DNA of 64,000 bases. Origin: JBGSMF01 sp964651475 (GTDB taxonomy: Bacteria > Chloroflexota > Anaerolineae > Fen-1058). A program made the translations under genes and the position numbers. The DNA lies in the NCBI GenBank assembly GCA_964651475.1, contig CAZYXV010000006.1, positions 62,001 through 126,000 of the forward strand, given 5' to 3'. The notes under the pieces were generated by a model. The model saw nothing but the letters and a program-made list of their open reading frames with translations. It was not told the origin of the DNA and searched no databases. Position 1 is the first letter of the stretch; each line of letters begins with the position of its first letter. Shown piece by piece: positions 53,301 to 59,900 of this stretch.

Positions 53301-54037
53301 GCCAACATACCAATCAGGTCTTGATCACTCACCACCTGCGCGTCGCCTTCAGCGTCCTGCAGGTACAGCGCGGCTTGATCTTTTCGCTTGTTAAAGACGC
53401 CATGCCCCACATAGTGAAGAATGTGATACCCTTTGTGCAAGGCTTCTTCCAGGCGCTCTAACGTTGCCGGCGGCTCGAGCAAGTCCAGTTGAATCTCGTC
53501 CTGGTCGAGCGTGAAAAACGCTTTTTCTAAGATCGAGCGTTCCTGGTCAAGGTCGAGGCGCGCCAGGTTGTACAGTTCTTCCAGGTCGTTGGGGTTGGAC
53601 AGCACGGCCAGCACGCGGATGGGGCGTTCTTGCACGGCGCCGCCCCATGGCCGAGACGCCGGCAAATAGCGCGAAAAGGGCGTGGCGGCGTTGGCCGAAA
53701 GGAGCGTGGCTTCTTCTTGCAGCAGCTCCCACGGCAGCGTGTGCAGCTCGGCGGCTTCCGGGTCAATGCGCAGGCGGATGCGGCGCTGGGGCGCCTGCCC
53801 GCGCGCTTGGTTCCACGCGCTGCGTAATGCGCTATCGGCCAGGAGCGCGTCGAACAGCCGTTGTCCATCGGCCACGATATCACCGCTGGAGGTCCACGGT
53901 AGAATGTCCGCCGCCAGAGCGCCGCGCGCAAGTTCTTGTTCTCCGCCCAGCGTGACTTCGACGGGATAGCCCGCCTCGCCGCGTTGGAAAATGCGGATTT
54001 CCAGGTCAATAAAAGAGTGGTTGGGGGGAGCGGTCAT
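50324..54037 (-). CDS. CHAT protease, NACHT-like NTPase and TPR protein
   Basis: 1237 residues. An N-terminal CHAT (caspase-like) domain of about 350 residues has the catalytic dyad His212 (HYVGHG) and Cys260 (FLAACQTA). A Pro-rich linker leads to a STAND-type NTPase: Walker A GMAGVGKTA (403-411) and Walker B YVLCLDDLQ (Asp492/493), then helical regulatory regions. The last ~450 residues are TPR-like repeats (GSVQARIGNYALALESIYTG, GMIYREMGDIQQSLAWLRQA). Such proteins are signal-gated proteases: TPR senses, the NTPase oligomerises, CHAT cuts a partner. The nearest candidates are the small protein just upstream and the coupled M23 gene; this is inference. No typical Shine-Dalgarno precedes ATG 54037. 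Confidence 0.9.
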   Translation of the reverse strand: MTAPPNHSFIDLEIRIFQRGEAGYPVEVTLGGEQELARGALAADILPWTSSGDIVADGQRLFDALLADSALRSAWNQARGQAPQRRIRLRIDPEAAELHTLPWELLQEEATLLSANAATPFSRYLPASRPWGGAVQERPIRVLAVLSNPNDLEELYNLARLDLDQERSILEKAFFTLDQDEIQLDLLEPPATLERLEEALHKGYHILHYVGHGVFNKRKDQAALYLQDAEGDAQVVSDQDLIGMLARQRARPRLIFLAACQTATRSTADAFAGLAPRLVAAGAPAVVAMQDFVAVKTAHKLSLAFYRRLAEHGMVDCAMNEARSTLLTAGRPDAAVPVLLMRLKSGQLWGSEAEPAEASEEPRFPPPPEPTPLPQDKEFVGREAELAYYADKLAASHLAVISGMAGVGKTALACMLAARVAEPEKVFWHAFHRGETIEEMVWKLAGFLYWRGQADMWHMLQSASGAQVLGVRELLDYIAQALHGRDYVLCLDDLQFLSETDANLLGRFIRRMVSSTISFIVTSQTTPEFMFTADQFEPLSGLSQEDTIKLLTQHGFTVDQTSLPAAYETHMLSRMQDRALLPAEIAVNLHARTGGNAQLLTLAIDGLKRTPTMTRFIIQMFLDNDIERFLIKDIDSSLTDDERAVMSAAAVLLGYAGTREAIEAVLEGQNVRRTLSDLVQRHLLTVREGKTGREYSMNAIVRHFYYDALSKPDRQAMHRRVGEHYETIEPDMLKAARHMELAGEIEQAARLATTDVWASVNRGQAQTLRLLLESFTAEQVDLLQWVKIELALGQVYAFLGDMQPARASYQSALSNLIALPGSRETQSKVSLDKIWGKLAEKTRKHDLAAVWDKLEHKDRASDSPDIKELRIRIYQGMGELLQYEAPQEALDWLRRGLEELAGTNKLGEATLHIKMGSVQARIGNYALALESIYTGLALLPQESGSMQAQVAATLGMIYREMGDIQQSLAWLRQALDMGRRLSNNMSVMVALTNLGATKFIAGDWQGAAADIEQSLQLARQLGNVGVQAKVAQSRGWMCARQGDYRDASARLASSLEMAHTHQLSGVLPYVLNSLAELQILNGNAEVAGASLREAEQLASDMGIKSSLVETHRLSAQRYLALAQPQPAQQPAQTSLDLARELQMKREGGISWRVLGQALLADKQHRQALEAFEQSLTLLADIDPYETAHTHMQWGAALVASGESEQGARLLRQAQAAFEMLGAQRDLETVRKILGGDP

Positions 54038-54053
54038 ATTTCAAAGGTATGAT

Positions 54054-54386
54054 TTATTTGCGCAATTGCAGAGTGGTCAGCAGGGCGTTCAGCAGGCGCG
54101 CCCGGTACTCGATGGCGGTGTTGACGTTGCGCTGGTGCATCTCGAACAGCGTGGTGTCCACTTCGAGGCGATTCTTTTCGCCTTCTTGCGTTGGGATGAT
54201 CGTCTCGCTGTCGCCATCCAGCCGGACGATGGATCGCCCCACCGGCTTGGCCTGGGCAAAATCCACGTCGGCGTTGGCGCCGATGATGACGTAGCGCGTT
54301 TCCACCGTCATCGTGGCGACGTCTTCCACGTATTGCGCCACTTTGGCCGCTGCGCTGCGGATCGAGTTTTCCAACTCTGTAGCCAT
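54054..54386 (-). CDS. Small protein of locus-specific family (member A)
   Basis: 110 residues from ATG 54386 with AAAGGAG upstream. It was not recognised as a known family. It is predicted soluble: a short N-terminal helix, beta-rich middle (TMTVETRYVIIGANADVDF, GRSIVRLDGDSETIIPT), and a C-terminal amphipathic helix LFEMHQRNVNTAIEYRARLLNALLTTL (its key pattern is H-Q-R-N followed by A and R at helix spacing). The middle-plus-helix pattern reappears in the next gene upstream and in the gene at 57128-57739. It lies 16 bp before the CHAT gene, so it could be a partner or substrate of the CHAT protease. Confidence 0.65.
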   Translation of the reverse strand: MATELENSIRSAAAKVAQYVEDVATMTVETRYVIIGANADVDFAQAKPVGRSIVRLDGDSETIIPTQEGEKNRLEVDTTLFEMHQRNVNTAIEYRARLLNALLTTLQLRK

Positions 54387-54399
54387 TCTCTTTTCTCCT

Positions 54400-55173
54400 T
54401 TACGTATTGGGTGGGTGTGGGCCGAATTCGGCCAACACCTGGTTGATATAATTCCACGCCGCGGGGAGAGCCAATACAGCGCCGCCCGGCGTGGCAAGCA
54501 TCCCGGATAATTTAATCGCGCCCTGAACGACGAGGGCGAACCTTTTAATCAGCGCGTTTCGAGAATCCAGCGCCAGTGCCAGGTTACGCTGGTGCAGGCT
54601 GGCCTGCTCTGGGCTGAGGTCTAGGCGCCAGAGCGTGTTCACGTGGCCCGTCCACCCGACGATGGTTTGCCCCACCTGCACCCCTTCGATGCTGGTTTCT
54701 ACCCAGGCATAGTTGGCCACGAGGTGTTGCAAACGCGCGACGAAATCTTGGAACTGCTGGTTGATTTCGTCCCATCCCCCACCGAGTGTTTCACGCAGGC
54801 CAAAGCTTTCCGCCGGGGCGGGCGTGTGCAGCGCGTCCAGCAGGCGCGCAAGCTCGGCCTCGGGCTGCGCCTGGGCGGCAAACGATACATCGGCGCCGGG
54901 GGTAAAAGCGTCCAGCCGGGCGAGGGCGGCTTGCAGGTTGGCGTCCGAAGCGTCCAGTCGCTCTCGTTCGACGTGCAGGCGCGCCGCGGCCTCGTCAGGA
55001 TCAGACGGCAGGTCGCACCGCCACACGGGCGCGTCGGACGGCGGCGGCGACGATGGTGAGACGCTGAAGGATACATCCTGAGCAAGGCCGAAGGAAAGCT
55101 CCTCTGCTGGCGAGGCCGGCCCGACGCTCCACATTCCAAACGGATTCGAGGTAACGCCAGTATGTGCTTGCAT
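54400..55173 (-). CDS. Protein of locus-specific family (member B)
   Basis: 257 residues, no recognised family. The N-terminal region is low in order (SVSPSSPPPSDAPVW) and includes sequence encoded by a TCCTTCGGCCTTGCTCAGGAT-type repeat. The centre is helical (DEAAARLHVERERLDASDAN). The last ~110 residues hold the pattern YAWVETSIEGVQVGQTIVGW followed by SLHQRNLALALDSRNALIKR, similar to member A (His-Gln-Arg-Asn then regularly spaced Ala/Arg). A mildly hydrophobic C-terminus (LATPGGAVLALPAAW) may associate with membrane. It is separated from its neighbours by 13 and 6 bp. The start lacks a clear ribosome site. Confidence 0.6.
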   Translation of the reverse strand: MQAHTGVTSNPFGMWSVGPASPAEELSFGLAQDVSFSVSPSSPPPSDAPVWRCDLPSDPDEAAARLHVERERLDASDANLQAALARLDAFTPGADVSFAAQAQPEAELARLLDALHTPAPAESFGLRETLGGGWDEINQQFQDFVARLQHLVANYAWVETSIEGVQVGQTIVGWTGHVNTLWRLDLSPEQASLHQRNLALALDSRNALIKRFALVVQGAIKLSGMLATPGGAVLALPAAWNYINQVLAEFGPHPPNT

Positions 55174-55179
55174 GGTTGG

Positions 55180-57117
55180 TTATTCCAATGCCTGGAGGCG
55201 CGCCTCTATCTCTTGCTTCAACCGTTCAATTTCGGCTTTGAGCGCGGATTCTTGTTGAGCCAGCGCCTTGAGTTGCTCTTCGGTCGCCTGGAGCTTTTCC
55301 ACGTAACTGGCGCGCATGGCGCCCTCTTTGCCGGTCTGCGAAAGCGTGCCCATGTTTCCCTGGATTTGTTGCTGGGCCTTGTAGACCTGTTCCCGATCTT
55401 TTCCGATTTGGGCGAGGCTCTGCTCGTTGTTCGCAATTTTTTCCCACAACTTGAGCAGCCCGACGGCCTGCTCGTGGATGTTGGGTTCAATCAATCCCTG
55501 GCGCAGATAGCGCTGCAAGGTCCCGTAAGACTGGCGGGCTATTTCTTCCCGGCGTCGTACCAATTGGTGCTCCTTTACACGCAATTTGGCCTCGCCGTGC
55601 GCCGGGATGTTTAACTCGAAGCGCAGATGCTCGTCGGTGCGCTCGGCGGGTTCCGGCGTCTCGATGAGGTCGTAAGACGAACTGCGTGGATGTTCCACCA
55701 GCACCTTGACCGCCTGCCCGGTGCTGTTGTTAAACTGGTAGGTCTGCCAGCGAATGTCCCACTCCTCAAAGTGGATGTACGCGCCCTTGATGTAAAGCCG
55801 GTGTGTTTCCCGGCTGGATCCGCTTTCCTCGCGCGCCTTGATCCCCAACTCGACTGCGTACGGCACGGTGAATTCGGCGCCCGTGACGGTAAAGGGGAGA
55901 ATCGCTTCGCCCACGTATTCGTCTTTTTCGATGACGGTTACGGGGCCGCGCTCCAGCGTGAGGCCGCTTTCGTTTTTCAAGCGCAGCGTGGCGATGGGAT
56001 GGGCTGGCAGCTTGGCGCCGTTGTAGAGCAGGTCTTTGCGATAGCCCAGGTCGGAAGAAACGATGGGCACCATGGCCGATTGCCCGCGTCCCACCGTCAC
56101 CGGCGTGCCGATGACGTATTGGAACAGCTCGCCCAACGCCTCGCCTTTGGCCGTGACGGGTGTGGCCTGCGCCAGCGCCTCGCGGCTCAGGCTGGGGGCG
56201 GGGGGCGGCGCCATCGCGGCCTGCATGGACAACATTCCCATACCGATTCCAGCTCCCAGCCCCCTGCCTGCGGCCTGGGGGGCAGCTTCCGCTTTGGCAA
56301 ACTCGACTGGCGCGGCGGCCACGCGAGCTTCTTCCTTCACCGTGGGGCGTTCGGGCGTAAAGGGTGTGTACAGGTCGTAGATGAATGAGATGGGCATGCC
56401 GGCTACCAGCGAAAGCGAGATGCCTTTGAGGTCCTCTTCCAAACGGTTGTCAAAGATGCCCCAGCCCAACAGCAGCGCGCGCGGGCCGCCCCCAGTCTCC
56501 GGGTCGAGCACCATGCGATAGCTCACCCGCCACGTTGGGGCGGGGGCGATGTAACTTGCAGACAAGTCATGTTCGCCCGGCGTCAGGCGGATGGTCACCT
56601 GGCGATAGTTTTCTTGCCCCAGCGCCGTTTCGAGGAAAAAGCGCAAATCGCCGGCGCCCTGCTCGTCCAAAATCTCGACGCCCTGCACGCGCGCCAGGTG
56701 CACCACCTGCACCTGGGCCGTATCGTCCAGCAGCAGCGAAACGAGAAATGCATCCAGCGGCTGCCGTTCGGAGGCCTCGTCCAAACCCAGCAGCACGCCG
56801 GCGGCAGATTCTTGCTGGTCGAGCATCAAGCGCACGCGCCGCCCGCGCAGTCCAACCAACAGGTCGCGCAGGCTCCGGCTATCGCCCAACCGAATCGAGC
56901 AGCCGGCCAGCCGCTCTTCGCGGCTTTGCGGCGTGGCGTAATCCACGCCCAACACCTGGCCGCCGCCCCAGTCTATCGCCGTCAGGCTCTTGAGGATGTC
57001 ATTCATATCCTCGACGCGGAAGGAAAGCTTGACCTCTTCGCCGCTCAACTCGGCCCGGCGCACGAAAAAGCCGACGCCGTGCTTGTACAACGTCATGTGT
57101 GTGATAGGCAAAGTCAT
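55180..57117 (-). CDS. DUF4139-like protein with C-terminal coiled coil
   Basis: 645 residues. The N-terminal domain starts with ITHMTLYKHGVGFFVRRAEL. The central region has the DUF4139 pattern (PAPTWRVSYRMVLDP, GWGIFDNRLEEDLKGISLSL, SDLGYRKDLLYNGAKLP). A Gly/Met/Ala-rich segment (GRGLGAGIGMGMLSMQAAM) interrupts it. The last ~110 residues are a charged coiled coil (QATEEQLKALAQQESALKAE). DUF4139 proteins have no settled biochemical role; some relate to mucoidy inhibitors. There is no signal peptide. Located between members B and C of the small-protein family, it may be a scaffold for the complex. GAGG precedes ATG 57117. Confidence 0.72.
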   Translation of the reverse strand: MTLPITHMTLYKHGVGFFVRRAELSGEEVKLSFRVEDMNDILKSLTAIDWGGGQVLGVDYATPQSREERLAGCSIRLGDSRSLRDLLVGLRGRRVRLMLDQQESAAGVLLGLDEASERQPLDAFLVSLLLDDTAQVQVVHLARVQGVEILDEQGAGDLRFFLETALGQENYRQVTIRLTPGEHDLSASYIAPAPTWRVSYRMVLDPETGGGPRALLLGWGIFDNRLEEDLKGISLSLVAGMPISFIYDLYTPFTPERPTVKEEARVAAAPVEFAKAEAAPQAAGRGLGAGIGMGMLSMQAAMAPPPAPSLSREALAQATPVTAKGEALGELFQYVIGTPVTVGRGQSAMVPIVSSDLGYRKDLLYNGAKLPAHPIATLRLKNESGLTLERGPVTVIEKDEYVGEAILPFTVTGAEFTVPYAVELGIKAREESGSSRETHRLYIKGAYIHFEEWDIRWQTYQFNNSTGQAVKVLVEHPRSSSYDLIETPEPAERTDEHLRFELNIPAHGEAKLRVKEHQLVRRREEIARQSYGTLQRYLRQGLIEPNIHEQAVGLLKLWEKIANNEQSLAQIGKDREQVYKAQQQIQGNMGTLSQTGKEGAMRASYVEKLQATEEQLKALAQQESALKAEIERLKQEIEARLQALE

Positions 57118-57127
57118 GGTTTACACC

Positions 57128-57739
57128 TCACTGCGATTGGGTGACGCCGACCAGACCCGCCAGGGCCGAGACAGCCGTCTTGAACATCTCGACGCGGTTG
57201 GCCTGGGCGCGCTCGACCATGTCGGCGTGTATTTTCAGCAGCGATTCGTCAATGCCTTCTTCGTCTCGCGGCAGGCACATGATGGTGTCGCCGTCGAACG
57301 CGATGCGCGTCCGCGCCCGCAGCCTGGCGCCGCTGAACTTGCCGTCTTTGTATTCTGCGCTGGCAATGTCGTCGCTGACGTAGGTGCACACGTCCAGGCT
57401 GCTGGTTTCTTCGATGACGGTCTTGAGCGCGTTGCCCAGCTTGTCTGCCAAATCCTGGAGCGATTGGGTCACGTCTTTGACGCCGAGCGACTCGAGCAGG
57501 CCATAGTTGACGGGCGCGTTGGCGCTTTTAATGGCGTCGCGCACTTCATCCAGCTTGTATGTTAGCGTTTGAATTAAAGGCGCCAGGTCCTTGACCTCTA
57601 CGACCATGCTCTGGGGCGCTTGCGCCGCCGTTGCGCTTTCTTGGGGGGGCAGCGATAAATTCAGGTTGATTTCGGGTGACTCTTCGCTGGCGGGCAGATC
57701 GGTTTTTTGGGTTTTGGGCTTTTTGGATTTGGTTGCCAT
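57128..57739 (-). CDS. Protein of locus-specific family (member C)
   Basis: 203 residues from ATG 57739 with AGGAG 4 nt upstream; a longer frame to 57877 is mostly repeat-derived and rejected. The N-terminus is a Lys-rich tail (MATKSKKPKTQKTD) and acidic stretch, followed by helix LAPLIQTLTYKLDEVRDAIK. The C-terminal half (VCTYVSDDIASAEYKDGKF, RTRIAFDGDTIMCLPRDEEG, IHADMVERAQANRVEMFKTA) parallels members A and B: a beta region with a GD-T/S turn, then a His-started amphipathic helix with regular Ala/Arg. Its function is unknown. Confidence 0.62.
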   Translation of the reverse strand: MATKSKKPKTQKTDLPASEESPEINLNLSLPPQESATAAQAPQSMVVEVKDLAPLIQTLTYKLDEVRDAIKSANAPVNYGLLESLGVKDVTQSLQDLADKLGNALKTVIEETSSLDVCTYVSDDIASAEYKDGKFSGARLRARTRIAFDGDTIMCLPRDEEGIDESLLKIHADMVERAQANRVEMFKTAVSALAGLVGVTQSQ

Positions 57740-57798
57740 AACACTCCTTTCTTGGGCGGGGACAAGCCCCGCCCCTACGGCCACGACTAGAGTCGTGA

Positions 57799-59682
57799 CT
57801 ACGGCCGCGCAAAGGGAATCCGCACGGCCGGGTCGCCCAGTACCACATAGCCGCGTGTGTCGTTGGTCGCCATCCACATTTGCGTCAGGTCGGCGTCGCT
57901 GACGCTGAACGAGCCGGCCGCGCGTTCGCCCAGCGCGTAGCTGAGATCGGATGACTTGTCCGCGTAGCGCAAGTTAAAGCCGGCATCCGTGGCCATGCCC
58001 ACCCGCTCGCCGTTGAGCAATTTGCGCAGGGCAGTCACGAAGGATTGGTTATCCACCTCGCCGGTGGGCATGACGAACGAATAGCCCCAGGCGCGTTCCA
58101 CGTGCCCCAGCACGGCCAGCGCGCCTTGCCGCAAGAGTTGTTGGGGCAGGGCGGCGATAAAGTTGCGCGGGGCGATTTGTTTGGGCTTGCTCAACGCGCT
58201 GAACTGGTCCAGCTTGGGTGTTCCCGCGCCGTAGCAGGCAAAGAAAAAGATGACCATCCCCAGCACGTTGGCGTTGGGCGCCAGGTCTTCTGCGGCAAAG
58301 TAATGTTTGCGATCGAGTTTGCCGGAGGGACCGGGCCAATCCTGGCACAGCAGTGCGCCCTGGTATTTGATCTGGTCGGGGTTGGTCATTGGAAATTCCA
58401 TGCCGTGGCTGGCGGTGAGCAGCAGAGCTGGTGTTTGGGCCGGGTCGCCGCCCAATAATTGCGCCAGTTGATGGTGGGTGGCTTGGGCGGCCGTAAAGCG
58501 TGCAAATTCCCACTTGAATTGAAGCGCCTCGTCTTGGGTGGGCGGCGCGGCCACCTGCAAGTTATCCCAGAGCGGCTGGATGAGGCTTTTGCTGCTCAGT
58601 TGGGTGGCCTTGTCGCCGGGATTGCTCACGCCGAAAAACGCCATCCGGCGCGGGAGCTTGACCTGGCCGGTTTCTGCCAGCACCACATTGTGAGCATATT
58701 GGCGATAGGCGTCCAGGTCGTCGCCAAAATCAAGCCGGCCTACCGCGCGCATCACGTCGAGCTGGTATTGAAACTCGAAGGGAATTTCTTCAGGGCTGCC
58801 GACGAGCAAGACGTAAAAGGGCATTTCTTCGGGGTCGGCGGGGCCGTCGCCCACGCGGTAACGCTGCAAAAACTTGGACTTGGTTTCGCCGGGGCGATAG
58901 TCGAGGACCCTGTAGAATTTTTCCCCCGCCTGCTTTTTGCGGTGCTCGAATAGCTCGGCCAAAGCGCCCTCGATGTTTTGCTTGCGCCTGGCGTCCATCA
59001 CTGCCGGAAAGATGACGGCCCAGCCTGCCTGCGCCAAATCGGCGGGATCAACGCCGGCCTTGACGGGGAAAGGCTCGTTTTTCTTGAGTCCCAATTCCCC
59101 CTGATGATCTTGTTGCTCGTCGAGCTGCCACAGTTCCTGGAGCATCTCGGTGAGCGCCTGCTGTTGACCGGCGGGTAGGCTCTCTGCCAGTTGCTGCGTT
59201 TGCTTTTCGAGCATCAGCTCAAACATCTTGTGCAACTCGTCTGCCAGCGCCTCGTAGCGCGCCAGTTCCAGGGCGCTAAAGACATTTCTCAACTCGACCC
59301 CAAGCAGCCCCTTGTATTCTTTGGGTTTGTTGATCAGCTTGACGAAAAGTTGGACCTTGTCTTCCGCCAGCTTGCTCATCAGCTTTTTGCGCTCGTCGCT
59401 CATGTTTTTGAGGAGCAGCGCCCATTGCTGTTCCGTCAGCGCGCTGAGCGCGGGGTGAGCTTGCGCCAGTTCTCCGCGCAACTGGTATCCTTCGGTGGGC
59501 GTTCCGTAATAGGGCTTGCCTTGAATCAGGCTGGCCAGTTCTTGCACCGGCATGGGCTGCAGGCCATAGCCGCCCGTTTCGCCGTTGACGCCGTTAAAGT
59601 AAAGGTCGCTTTGATACTCTTGGGCAAGGGGTTTTTCTTGCGCCTCGCCGCCGAAAAACGATCCAACACTGGGTATGCCCAT
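57799..59682 (-). CDS. C25/caspase-like (clan CD) cysteine peptidase, paralogue 1
   Basis: 627 residues. After a short tail comes the N-terminal signature DLYFNGVNGETGGYGLQPM (27-44), shared with the next gene. A helical region (65-200) follows, then the peptidase fold: FYVLLVGSPEEIPFEFQYQL, AVGRLDFGDDLDAY, LLLTASHGMEF (His426) and VIFFFACYGAGTP (Cys483). The His and Cys each end hydrophobic strands, as in gingipain, CHAT and caspase clan CD peptidases. It should cleave proteins in the cytoplasm, as no signal peptide is present. AAGGAG precedes ATG 59682. The target and trigger are unknown; proximity suggests members A-C or the hydrolases. Confidence 0.8.
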   Translation of the reverse strand: MGIPSVGSFFGGEAQEKPLAQEYQSDLYFNGVNGETGGYGLQPMPVQELASLIQGKPYYGTPTEGYQLRGELAQAHPALSALTEQQWALLLKNMSDERKKLMSKLAEDKVQLFVKLINKPKEYKGLLGVELRNVFSALELARYEALADELHKMFELMLEKQTQQLAESLPAGQQQALTEMLQELWQLDEQQDHQGELGLKKNEPFPVKAGVDPADLAQAGWAVIFPAVMDARRKQNIEGALAELFEHRKKQAGEKFYRVLDYRPGETKSKFLQRYRVGDGPADPEEMPFYVLLVGSPEEIPFEFQYQLDVMRAVGRLDFGDDLDAYRQYAHNVVLAETGQVKLPRRMAFFGVSNPGDKATQLSSKSLIQPLWDNLQVAAPPTQDEALQFKWEFARFTAAQATHHQLAQLLGGDPAQTPALLLTASHGMEFPMTNPDQIKYQGALLCQDWPGPSGKLDRKHYFAAEDLAPNANVLGMVIFFFACYGAGTPKLDQFSALSKPKQIAPRNFIAALPQQLLRQGALAVLGHVERAWGYSFVMPTGEVDNQSFVTALRKLLNGERVGMATDAGFNLRYADKSSDLSYALGERAAGSFSVSDADLTQMWMATNDTRGYVVLGDPAVRIPFARP

Positions 59683-59717
59683 GATCTTGCTCCTTCGATT
59701 TTGTTACCCAGAAACTT

Positions 59718-59841
59718 GTCATTGCGAGCGCCCCGCCGAAGGCGAGGGCGCGAAGCAATCTCCACCTCGGGCGGGAGATTGCTTCGCCTGCCTAGTCCGG
59801 CAGGACAGGTCGGCACGCTTCGCGCGCCTCCTCGCAATGAC
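59718..59841. repeat. Palindromic GTCATTGCGAG element (copy 2)
   Basis: A 124-bp element bounded by GTCATTGCGAG (59718-59728) and CTCGCAATGAC (59831-59841), with inner GCGAAGCAATCTC and GAGATTGCTTCGC arms. It is the same family as 46333-46420 but longer, carrying an additional small CCGGCAGGAC hairpin. It occupies most of the 218-bp gap between the two peptidase genes. Confidence 0.8.
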
Positions 59842-59900
59842 GAGTTTCTGATTTTTGGCATATCGCCGAAGGCGATTTGAGTTCTCAGGATATATCCTTT

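Noticed and set aside
57740..57877. N-terminal extension of the member C gene
   Set aside because: The extra residues derive from GGGCGGGGACAAG-type repeat DNA, and AGGAG is placed for the internal ATG 57739.
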